Assembly: GCA_021555075.1 (NCBI GenBank)
Contig: JAKGBX010000002.1
Span: 124,001-188,000 of the forward strand
DNA length: 64,000 nt
Source: Rhodobacteraceae bacterium LMO-JJ12
GTDB lineage: Bacteria > Pseudomonadota > Alphaproteobacteria > Rhodobacterales > Rhodobacteraceae
Reading direction: 5' to 3'
In this document: positions 16,204 through 23,596 of the stretch, piece by piece
Layout of the letters: the number at the start of each line of letters is the position of its first letter
Position numbering within the stretch: position 1 is the stretch's first letter
The notes under the pieces: model-generated
Seen by the model: only the letters and a program-made list of their open reading frames with translations
Told to the model about the DNA's origin: nothing
Database searches by the model: none
Position numbers and translations under genes: made by a program

Positions 16204-17979
16204 TCAGACTTGTTGCGGGCGCATGTCGGCGGCATCGACCCCGGCCACGGTGACTGGCTTTTTCATGGCGTCGCGGCGGAACGGTTCGCCCAGTTCCTGA
16301 TTGATCATCGCTTCGATCAGCGTGGTCTTGCCCGCCTTCTGATCCTTGATCGCCTGGTCGAGCGCAGCGGTCAGTTCGTCCATTGTGCGCGCCACAACTC
16401 CTTTGAGGCCGCAGGCCTTGGCGATGGCGGCATATGAAACCTGCTCGTCCAGTTCGGTGCCGACGAAATTGTCATCAAACCAGAGGGTCGAATTGCGCTT
16501 TTCCGCACCCCATTGATAGTTCCGGAAGACGATCTGAGTGATCGCGGGCCATTCGGAGCGGCCAATCGCAGTAAGCTCGTTCACCGCGATGCCAAAGGCA
16601 CCGTCGCCGGAGAAGCCGACCACCGGCACATCGGGGCAGCCGATCTTGGCGCCGATCACGGCAGGCAGGCCATAGCCGCAGGGCCCAAAGAGGCCGGGGG
16701 CGAGATACTTGCGCCCCTCGTCAAAGGATGGGTAGGCGTTGCCGATGGCGCAGTTGTTGCCGATGTCAGAACTGATGATCGCCTCGCGCGGCAGGGCGGA
16801 TTGGATCGCGCGCCATGCCATGCGCGGGCTCATCCAGTCGGGTTTGTCAGCGCGAGCGCGTTGGTTCCATGTGGTGCCGGGATCGTCGTCTTCATGGTCC
16901 ATCCCGGCAAGTTGCTGCGCCCATGTGGTTTTGGCCGCTGCGATGGCCGCGCGACGCGAGTCGCGGTTTTCGTCGCCAGCGTTATCGGCGAGTTGATCGA
17001 GGATGCCCTCAGCGACCTTGGCGGCGTCGCCGATGATGCCGACGGTGACCTTTTTCGTCAGGCCGATACGGTCAGGGTTGATGTCAACTTGGATGACTTT
17101 GGCGTCCGCTGGCCAGTAGTCCATGCCATAACCCGGCAAGGTTGAGAAGGGATTGAGGCGGGTACCGAGACAGAGCACGACATCGGCGTTCTTAATCAGC
17201 TCCATGCCTGCTTTGGACCCGTTGTAGCCAAGAGGGCCGGCAAAAAGCGGGTGGCCGCCGGGGAAGGCGTCATTGTGTTGATAGCCGACGCAGACGGGCG
17301 CATCGAGCCGTTCAGCCAGCGCGATTGAGGCCGCGATGCCGCCCTTGGAGAGCACAACACCGGCACCATTGAGGATGACCGGGTTTTTCGCGGTGCTTAG
17401 CAGCGCGGCGGCGGCGGCGACCGAATTGGTGCCGCCCGGTGACATCTCGAATTCGATCGGTTCGGGGATTTCGATGTCCACGATCTGAGTCCAATAGTCG
17501 CGCGGGATATTGAGCTGGGCCGGGCCCGAGAGACGTTTGGCTTGTGAAATCACCCGGGTCAGGACCTCGGCGACGCGGGACGGATCGCGGACCTCTTCCT
17601 GATAGGCGACCATGTCCTCGAACAGCTTCATCTGCTCGACTTCCTGAAAGCCGCCCTGACCGATGGTTTTGTTGGCCGCCTGGGGCGTGACCAGCAGGAG
17701 CGGCGTGTGGTTCCAATAGGCGGTTTTGACGGCGGTGACGAAATTGGTGATGCCGGGGCCGTTTTGGGCGATCATCATCGACATCTTGCCGGTGGCACGG
17801 GTATAGCCATCGGCCATCATGCCCGCGCTGCCTTCGTGCGCACAGTCCCAGAAAGTGATCCCGGCCTTGGGGAAGAGATCGGAAATCGGCATCATGGCCG
17901 AGCCGATGATGCCGAAAGCGTGCTCAATACCGTGGCGCTGAAGCACTTTTACGAAGGCTTCTTCGGTGGTCATTTTCAT
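16204..17979 (-). CDS. xsc: Sulfoacetaldehyde acetyltransferase
   Basis: This is a 591-residue thiamine-diphosphate enzyme that converts sulfoacetaldehyde and phosphate to acetyl phosphate and sulfite, the desulfonation step of taurine degradation. The N terminus MKMTTEEAFVKVLQRHGIEH, HEGSAGMMADGY with the catalytic Glu, and the TPP-binding GDGAFGIAVNELTAIGR..FRN block are all typical. The length matches the family. ATG 17979 is chosen because AAAGGATCG precedes it; the frame runs on to 18060 but would overlap tauR. tpa, tauR and xsc are collinear on this strand. Sulfite must be exported or oxidised, and phosphotransacetylase is needed for acetyl phosphate; no stand-alone pta or sulfite oxidase lies in the window. 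Confidence 0.95.
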   Translation of the reverse strand: MKMTTEEAFVKVLQRHGIEHAFGIIGSAMMPISDLFPKAGITFWDCAHEGSAGMMADGYTRATGKMSMMIAQNGPGITNFVTAVKTAYWNHTPLLLVTPQAANKTIGQGGFQEVEQMKLFEDMVAYQEEVRDPSRVAEVLTRVISQAKRLSGPAQLNIPRDYWTQIVDIEIPEPIEFEMSPGGTNSVAAAAALLSTAKNPVILNGAGVVLSKGGIAASIALAERLDAPVCVGYQHNDAFPGGHPLFAGPLGYNGSKAGMELIKNADVVLCLGTRLNPFSTLPGYGMDYWPADAKVIQVDINPDRIGLTKKVTVGIIGDAAKVAEGILDQLADNAGDENRDSRRAAIAAAKTTWAQQLAGMDHEDDDPGTTWNQRARADKPDWMSPRMAWRAIQSALPREAIISSDIGNNCAIGNAYPSFDEGRKYLAPGLFGPCGYGLPAVIGAKIGCPDVPVVGFSGDGAFGIAVNELTAIGRSEWPAITQIVFRNYQWGAEKRNSTLWFDDNFVGTELDEQVSYAAIAKACGLKGVVARTMDELTAALDQAIKDQKAGKTTLIEAMINQELGEPFRRDAMKKPVTVAGVDAADMRPQQV

Positions 17980-18043
17980 GGGTGCGATCCTTTGGGCAGA
18001 CGGGTTGCGGGGCGAGCGGTTGGCGCGCCGGGTTGGCACGAAA

Positions 18044-19564
18044 TTAGGGTCTTCGCGCAAACGGGGTTAGAGCCAGATGGGTTTGCGGAATAGTACCAGA
18101 TTGGCGAGATTCGGCCAATACCTCGGCCAGAATCGAGATGCCTTCGGCAATGCGCTCAGTGGGAATGGAGGAATAGCCGAGCCGGTAGTGACAGCGCCCG
18201 CGATCGGCGTCGGCAAAGAAGGCATGGCCCGGCTCGATCAACACGCCGCGGGCGCGCAGGCGGGCGTCGAGCGCTTGGATGTCGATATGCCCCGCCGCGC
18301 GCATCCAGAACGAAGAGCCACCGAACGCGCCGCTGCCGTCGACGCTCAGACCATGTGCGGTGATTGCTTGGCTCATGGCTTCGCGACGGCTGCGCAGGGT
18401 CTCGCCCATGCGGCGGATCAGGCTGTCGTAGTGGCCAAGCGACAGGAAATAGGCAGCCGTGCGTTGGGTGTGGCCCGGCACATGGCGCAGCACCGAGGCC
18501 CGCAAGGCGCGCGCTTCGCGGATGAAAGGGGGCGAACCGACAAGGAAGCCGAGCCGCAGCCCCGGAAAGAGCGATTTCGAGAACGAGCCGACATAGATCA
18601 CGCGCCCGTCGCGATCGAGTGATTTCAGCGCCGGAGAGGGCGGCGAAAGGAACGAGATTTCGAACTCGTAATCATCCTCGACGATCACCGCGTCGAGTTC
18701 GCGGGCGCGTTCGAGCAGCGCCTGGCGACGGGTGAGCGGCATGGTGGCGGTTGTCGGGCATTGATGGCTGGGGGTGGTGAAAATCACATCGGTGTCGTCG
18801 GGCAGGGCCTCTGGCGGCAGGCCATCTCCGTCAACCGCCACAGGGGCCACATGACAGCGTGATTGGCCGAGAATGTCGCGCAAGGCCGGATAGCAAGGGT
18901 CTTCGATGGCGGCTTTGCGGCGTTGGGTCAAAAGCACCTGTGCCGCCAGCCACAGCGCATTCTGCGCGCCCATGGTGACGAGGATTTCCTCGGCCCCGGC
19001 CAGGATGCCCCGGCGCGGCAGGATGTGGCGGGCGATAAACGAGACCAGCTCGGGATCGTCCTGATCGTAGTAATCCGAGGTGAGCGAGGCGAAGTCCTTC
19101 TGGCCCAGCGCCTGAAGCGCGCATTGTCGCCAGTTGGCGTGATCGAACAGGCGCGGGTCGGTTTGGCCATAAACGAACGGATAGCGATAGGAGGACCAGT
19201 CGAGCGGTTTGACGGGAGTTGCCCCGCCGGAAAATCGCTGACCGATGACACGGGTCCAATCCACTGCATCCTGGCGCGGTGATTGCGGCGGAAAGGCGGG
19301 CGGGTCGGGCGCTTCTTCGGAAACGAAATACCCCGAGCGGCCACGAGCGGCGAGATAGTCAGACGCGACCAGTTCGGTGTAGGCCAGCGTCACGGTAATG
19401 CGCGACACGCCGAGATGCGCCGCCAGCTTGCGCGATGAGGGCAGTTTTTCACCGCGTTGGAAACGCCCGGAAAGGATACCCTCGGCCACCATCGCTTGAA
19501 TGCGCGCCTGCAAGGTGCCTTGCGCGTCAGGATCGAGAAAGAAGGTATCTACTGAAATTGTCAT
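18044..19564 (-). CDS. tauR: Taurine regulator, MocR/GntR family
   Basis: The 506-residue product has an N-terminal winged helix-turn-helix (about 12-85; SSRKLAAHLGVSRITVTLAY) and a type I aminotransferase-like PLP domain with VGSFSKSLFPGLRLGF bearing the lysine. This is the MocR architecture of Rhodobacter capsulatus TauR, which activates taurine genes. ATG 19564 gives the better start; a TTG three codons upstream is less likely. It sits between tpa and xsc on the same strand. CTGGnCTTA-type direct repeats immediately upstream suggest autoregulation. Confidence 0.9.
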   Translation of the reverse strand: MTISVDTFFLDPDAQGTLQARIQAMVAEGILSGRFQRGEKLPSSRKLAAHLGVSRITVTLAYTELVASDYLAARGRSGYFVSEEAPDPPAFPPQSPRQDAVDWTRVIGQRFSGGATPVKPLDWSSYRYPFVYGQTDPRLFDHANWRQCALQALGQKDFASLTSDYYDQDDPELVSFIARHILPRRGILAGAEEILVTMGAQNALWLAAQVLLTQRRKAAIEDPCYPALRDILGQSRCHVAPVAVDGDGLPPEALPDDTDVIFTTPSHQCPTTATMPLTRRQALLERARELDAVIVEDDYEFEISFLSPPSPALKSLDRDGRVIYVGSFSKSLFPGLRLGFLVGSPPFIREARALRASVLRHVPGHTQRTAAYFLSLGHYDSLIRRMGETLRSRREAMSQAITAHGLSVDGSGAFGGSSFWMRAAGHIDIQALDARLRARGVLIEPGHAFFADADRGRCHYRLGYSSIPTERIAEGISILAEVLAESRQSGTIPQTHLALTPFARRP

Positions 19565-19579
19565 AAGGCGCAACGTAGG

Positions 19580-19611
19580 CTGGCCTTACGCGCGGCGCAA
19601 TCTGGTCTTAA
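19580..19611 (+). promoter_or_regulatory. Predicted TauR operator upstream of tauR
   Basis: Direct repeats CTGGCCTTA (19580-19588) and CTGGTCTTA (19602-19610) start 22 bp apart, two helical turns. They closely resemble the CTGGACYTAA direct repeats that I recall for R. capsulatus TauR. The second repeat abuts the dispersed palindromic element starting at 19609. Confidence 0.6.
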
Positions 19612-19722
19612 AGCGTTTCGAGATAAACCAGACTCACGGGTTGATCTTGGAACGCTCGCGGCATTGATTTGCAGCGCGGTGTTTTCGCTTAACCCGGTCT
19701 CAGCTTTAAGCAGAACGCTTCG
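19609..19722. repeat. MITE-like palindromic element, decayed copy
   Basis: The left end TAAAGCGTTTCGAGATAAAC is identical over 20 bp to the element at 10055. The right part (CTTAACCCGGTCTCAGCTTT.. ..AGAACGCTT) matches its other end with a one-base loss in the terminal repeat. The left hairpin is kept with G-U pairs. It lies in the tpa-tauR gap. Confidence 0.7.
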
Positions 19723-19762
19723 GAGATAGCGATAAAGAACACGGGCAGAAGCCGCGGCATGT

Positions 19763-19783
19763 TTTCATCTTTCCAAAATACGC
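19763..19783 (-). repeat. Dispersed intergenic motif, diverged inverted copy
   Basis: TTTCATCTTTCCAAAATACG is the reverse complement of the ATATTT..GGCAAGATGAA motif with a few changes. It lies between the palindromic element and the tpa terminator. Confidence 0.45.
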
Positions 19784-19841
19784 AATTCGTCGGTTGCGTC
19801 TTGCGCTCCGATTGAAGTGGCGGTGAAAGCCCGAAACCCAT

Positions 19842-19875
19842 GAAAAGGGGGGCCGAGCGAAGCGAGGCCCCCCTT
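19842..19875 (-). terminator. Rho-independent terminator of tpa
   Basis: The minus strand reads AAGGGGGGCC, a short GC-rich inner loop, then GGCCCCCCTTTT (stem arms 19845-19854 and 19866-19875). This is a perfect 10-bp stem followed by T residues, 44 bp beyond the tpa stop. Confidence 0.85.
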
Positions 19876-19918
19876 GAGCGACGCGCGAAAGCGCGGCGCA
19901 ATTCCTTACAATTTGGCG

Positions 19919-21313
19919 TCAGCCAAAGACGCGGGCCAGCGCGGTATCGACCGCATCGGTGATCGCGTCGATATCGTCAGACTTGGCAATCAGCGCAGGC
20001 GAGAAGCAGAGTGTGTTGTTGAAGCCCGGCACCGAGCGGTTTGTTGCGCCGATAATCACGCCTTGCGCACCGCATTCGCCGACGACCTGTGCGACTTCCT
20101 TTTCGCTCACCGGTTCTTTGCTGGTGCGATCTGCCACAAGCTCGGCCCCGAGAAACAGGCCCTTGCCGCGCACATCGCCGATCACCTTGTGCTTTTCCAT
20201 CAGCGCCAACAGGTTCGACTTCATCCGCTCGCCCATCAAAGTGGTGTTTTCCAGCAGGTTTTCATCTTCGATGATGCGCATGTTTTCCAGCGCCGCCGCC
20301 GGGCCGGCCGTGCAGCCGCCGAACGTGGAGATGTCGCGGAAATAGTTCAGCGGATCGCTAGCGTCGTCCTTGAACATGTCGAACACCCGCTCGGTGGTGA
20401 CGCAGCAGGCGATGGCGGCGTAGCCCGAGGCGACGCCCTTGGCCATGGTCACGAAATCGGGCTCGACGCCGTAATGCTGATAGCCGAACCATTCGGTGCC
20501 GGTGCGCCCGACGCCGCAGACCACCTCATCGATATGCAAGAGCACATCATATTTGCGGCAGATCTCCTGCACGCGCGGCCAATAGCCCTCGGGCGCTTCG
20601 ATGACGCCGCCACCTGCGGTGACCGGTTCAAGGCAGAGCGCGCCCACGGTGTCGGCGCCTTCGCGCAGGATCACCTCTTCGATCTGGTTTGCGGCCCATT
20701 CGCCATAGCTTTCAGACGTGCCATCCCAGCCCTGTTGCGCGCGGTATTCCATGCAATGGGGCACGCGCACGAAATCGGGGGCGAAGGGGCCGTATTGCAC
20801 ATTGCGCTCGTCCTGGCCGCCGCACGACATCGCGCCGATGGTCGAGCCGTGATAATCGCGCTCGCGATAGAGGATCTTGCGCTTCTTGCCGCCGTAACGC
20901 TTGTGCGCGATCTGGCGCACCATCTTGAAGGCTTTCTCGTTTGCCTCGGAGCCGGAATTGGTGTGGTAGACCCGCGTCATGCCGGGCATTTTCGAGATCA
21001 GTTTTTCCGAGAACAGCGCGCCGGGGACCGAACCGGCTGAGCCTGCGAAATAGTTCAGCTTGATCAACTGGTCGCGCACCGCGTTGGCGATGCTTTCGCG
21101 GCCATAGCCGACATTGACGGTCCAGACGCCACCCGACACGGCATCGAGAAACTCTTTGCCGTTCTGGTCCCAGACGCGCATGCCCTTGCCTTCGATGATG
21201 ACGCGGGGTTCGCCGGTCTCGAAGGGTTTGTGCTGTGTCAGGTGGTGCCAGACGTGGGCGCGGTCGGCGTCGACCACATGGCTGATGTCATTTTCGCTAA
21301 GGTGTCCGTCCAT
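19919..21313 (-). CDS. tpa: Taurine:pyruvate aminotransferase
   Basis: This is a 464-residue class III (omega) aminotransferase that converts taurine and pyruvate to sulfoacetaldehyde and alanine. It shows NSGSEANEKAFKMVRQ, the Asp of LLHIDEVVCGVGRTG and the PLP lysine in FVTMAKGVASGYA. Identification as Tpa rather than another class III enzyme rests on overall sequence character plus linkage to tauR and xsc. ATG 21313 follows GGAGAA. Two CTGGC-type direct repeats lie about 110-140 bp upstream. No taurine ABC or TRAP importer is adjacent, so uptake must be encoded elsewhere. Confidence 0.92.
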   Translation of the reverse strand: MDGHLSENDISHVVDADRAHVWHHLTQHKPFETGEPRVIIEGKGMRVWDQNGKEFLDAVSGGVWTVNVGYGRESIANAVRDQLIKLNYFAGSAGSVPGALFSEKLISKMPGMTRVYHTNSGSEANEKAFKMVRQIAHKRYGGKKRKILYRERDYHGSTIGAMSCGGQDERNVQYGPFAPDFVRVPHCMEYRAQQGWDGTSESYGEWAANQIEEVILREGADTVGALCLEPVTAGGGVIEAPEGYWPRVQEICRKYDVLLHIDEVVCGVGRTGTEWFGYQHYGVEPDFVTMAKGVASGYAAIACCVTTERVFDMFKDDASDPLNYFRDISTFGGCTAGPAAALENMRIIEDENLLENTTLMGERMKSNLLALMEKHKVIGDVRGKGLFLGAELVADRTSKEPVSEKEVAQVVGECGAQGVIIGATNRSVPGFNNTLCFSPALIAKSDDIDAITDAVDTALARVFG

Positions 21314-21422
21314 GGTGTGTTCTCCGGAAGGGCCGCGGCGGGGGTCAGGCTGGGCTGATCGGGGCGCGGGCTTGGGTGTGAAGCTCTGCTAACAGTTTCA
21401 GCCTGAAAACGGCCAAAGTCGA

Positions 21423-21453
21423 TAGCGCCAGTTGGAAGTGCTTATAATGCCAG
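21423..21453 (-). promoter_or_regulatory. Predicted TauR operator upstream of tpa
   Basis: On the minus strand, direct repeats CTGGCATTA (21453-21445) and CTGGCGCTA (21431-21423) start 22 bp apart, the same spacing as the pair before tauR. The rest of the 374-bp gap (21314-21687) shows no gene. Confidence 0.5.
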
Positions 21454-21687
21454 AGGGCGCGGCGACCGCATGTTCGGTCCGAACGACAACAGATGTGCAG
21501 CAGGCGAAAGGCGGGGATCGGATAGCCCTGTGTCAAAGGGGCTAAAGGGAAAAAGGGTATGATAAACTGCACGTGCGCCACCGGCAAGAAGAAGCCCATT
21601 GAAGGTCAGAATCCGCGGCGATGATGTTTCGAATCAGCAGATATGACACCATGAAAATCCCTGAATATTGATGAAGGAGTTATTAAA

Positions 21688-21996
21688 ATGAGCTATTTCG
21701 TGAAGACTGCCGCAGTCGCATTCGGTTTGTTCTGGCTGGCAGGTGCAGCATCTGCGCAAAACGTAAGTCAGAGCCAGCTTGTTGATGAAGCGGGATCGGG
21801 AGCCTATCCTGTGACGATCGTCGGCAGCAACGGACTTACCTATCGTTGTCGGCGTGATCTGGTCGTGGTGGATGGCAAACGGGTTCGTTATTGCGTTGCC
21901 GCGCTCAGAGGCGGATTGGCCCCGAATGCCGGTATGGGCGTCGCGGCTGCTTTGGCGCTGGGTCTTGTTGCCGTAGCGGCCTCTGACGACAGCTGA
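21688..21996 (+). CDS. Small exported protein of unknown function
   Basis: The 102-residue product has a clear Sec signal peptide, with predicted cleavage after ..LAGAASA near residue 23. A short mature domain contains two cysteines (TYRCRRDLVV..VRYCVAA) that may form a disulfide, and a hydrophobic glycine/alanine-rich tail at 78-97. Strong AAGGAG 10 nt before the ATG. It appears monocistronic. Family not recognised; a periplasmic or membrane-attached location is inferred. Confidence 0.75.
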   Translation: MSYFVKTAAVAFGLFWLAGAASAQNVSQSQLVDEAGSGAYPVTIVGSNGLTYRCRRDLVVVDGKRVRYCVAALRGGLAPNAGMGVAAALALGLVAVAASDDS

Positions 21997-22119
21997 ACCG
22001 GGCCAACGAGACCACCTGCCGGGTGAAATTGCGGTTTCCAATCTGGTATGTGCATGCACGGTGGCTGGAAGGGGTTGTGCAGTTCAGGCGTTGCGCGTTC
22101 ATTGGTCCTGGGAGGGACG

Positions 22120-23385
22120 ATGATGAATGTGCGTCACCGTGAGCTTTTGGAAAAGATGTTTGCCGCAGCCGTGGCCGCAGCAGAGCCGGGGTCGGCCATG
22201 GCGGAGCTGTTGCCCGAGGCGCCAAGCGGCAAGGTGGTGGTGATCGGTGCCGGGAAGGGCGCCGCGCAAATGGCAGCGGCGTTTGAGGCGCTTTGGGATG
22301 GGCCGCTGAGCGGGGTGGTCGTGACCCGCTATGGCTTTGGCGCAGAATGTCGCCGGATCAAGATATTGGAGGCGGCGCATCCGGTGCCGGACGCGGCCGC
22401 AGAAGCGGCGAGCGCGGCCCTACTTGATGCTGTGAGCGGCCTTGGCGAGGATGATCTGGTGGTGGCGTTGATTTCGGGCGGTGGCTCGGCGTTGCTGGCG
22501 GCGCCGGTCGCGGGGCTTGGGCTTGCGGATGAGATCGCACTGAATCAGGCGCTTTTGGCCAGCGGGGCGCCGATTGGGGCGGTGAATGCCGTTCGCAAGA
22601 TGTTGAGCCGAGTGAAGGGCGGGCGGCTGGCACAGGCGGCGGCGCCTGCGAAGGTCGTGAGCTTTATCGTGTCGGATGTGCCGGGGGACAACCCCGCAGA
22701 GGTGGCCAGTGGGCCGACCTTTCCGGGGACAAGCGGGCGCAACGAGGCGCTGGCGGCGGTACGCGACTATGGCATCGTTTTGTCAGATCGTTTGATGGGT
22801 GCGTTGCAGCGGGCCGAGGCCCCCCCCCTGCCGGATGATCCGGTTTTCGCCAACCATGAGGTGCATGTGATTGCCAGTGCCGCCAAATCGTTGGAGGCGG
22901 CGGCGGAGGTGGCAAATGCAGCCGGTTTTGCACCCGCGATCCTGTCAGACGCCATTGAGGGCGAGGCACGCGATGTAGGCCGGGTTCTTGCGGCGATGGC
23001 GCGAGAAGTGCGCGGGCGGGGCCGACCGTTTGAAGCTCCGGTGGCGATGCTGTCGGGGGGCGAGACGACTGTGACCTTGCGAGGGAAGGGAGGGCGCGGC
23101 GGGCGCAACAGCGAATTCCTTCTGGCGTTTGCCTTGGCGATCGAAGGGCAGGAGGGCATTGCCGCAATGGCAGCGGATACCGATGGTATCGATGGCAGCG
23201 AGGATAATGCCGGAGCCTTTGCCGATGGCCAGAGCGCCGCGAGGATGCGCGCGGCGGGGGTTGATCCGGCCGAGGCGTTGGCGCGCAACGATGCCTGGGG
23301 AGCGTTTGAAGCGATTGGCGATCTGTTCGTCACCGGGCCGACGGGAACCAACGTCAACGATCTGCGGGTGATCCTGATTCCTTAG
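22120..23385 (+). CDS. Glycerate 2-kinase (MOFRL/DUF4147 family)
   Basis: This is a 421-residue kinase of the GckA/TtuD type, which phosphorylates D-glycerate to 2-phosphoglycerate in the serine cycle and in tartrate or glyoxylate routes. The N-terminal DUF4147 domain contains VVVIGAGKGAAQMA and LISGGGSALLAAP. The C-terminal MOFRL domain contains LSGGETTVTLRGKGGRGGRN and TDGIDGSEDNAGAF. The start is ATG 22120 or 22123 after GGAGGGA; the frame extends upstream to 22048 without a ribosome binding site. It stands alone, but its substrate is linked to glyoxylate, which the right half of the window produces. Confidence 0.9.
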   Translation: MMNVRHRELLEKMFAAAVAAAEPGSAMAELLPEAPSGKVVVIGAGKGAAQMAAAFEALWDGPLSGVVVTRYGFGAECRRIKILEAAHPVPDAAAEAASAALLDAVSGLGEDDLVVALISGGGSALLAAPVAGLGLADEIALNQALLASGAPIGAVNAVRKMLSRVKGGRLAQAAAPAKVVSFIVSDVPGDNPAEVASGPTFPGTSGRNEALAAVRDYGIVLSDRLMGALQRAEAPPLPDDPVFANHEVHVIASAAKSLEAAAEVANAAGFAPAILSDAIEGEARDVGRVLAAMAREVRGRGRPFEAPVAMLSGGETTVTLRGKGGRGGRNSEFLLAFALAIEGQEGIAAMAADTDGIDGSEDNAGAFADGQSAARMRAAGVDPAEALARNDAWGAFEAIGDLFVTGPTGTNVNDLRVILIP

Positions 23386-23596
23386 CCTTCCTGTTGCCTG
23401 CTTATGGTCACATGGTTGCCGGAAATCGCAGACAATTGCCGCAGTCGCGCCCTTCTCGTGCCTCTGTGTGATGCTTTCCTGAATGCTGGAAGATGCCGCC
23501 CCCGTTTTCGGGGGGCGGTCGCTATCTGTGATGGTCATGCGCCTCGAAGCGCAGTGGCCGGCGGCGGGCCGAAGCAGCAATGGGGAAAGACGGGCA

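Noticed and set aside
16057-16437. Plus-strand open frame of 126 codons overlapping the end of xsc
   Set aside because: Mostly antisense to xsc with no ribosome binding site; the opposite strand has the more meaningful HMA-like reading.
19874-21040. Plus-strand open frame of 388 codons opposite tpa
   Set aside because: Antisense of a well-recognised aminotransferase, and its 5' part crosses the tpa terminator region; no ribosome binding site or domain.
21345-21599. Minus-strand 84-codon frame upstream of tpa
   Set aside because: Composition is not protein-like and it covers the predicted TauR operator and promoter region.
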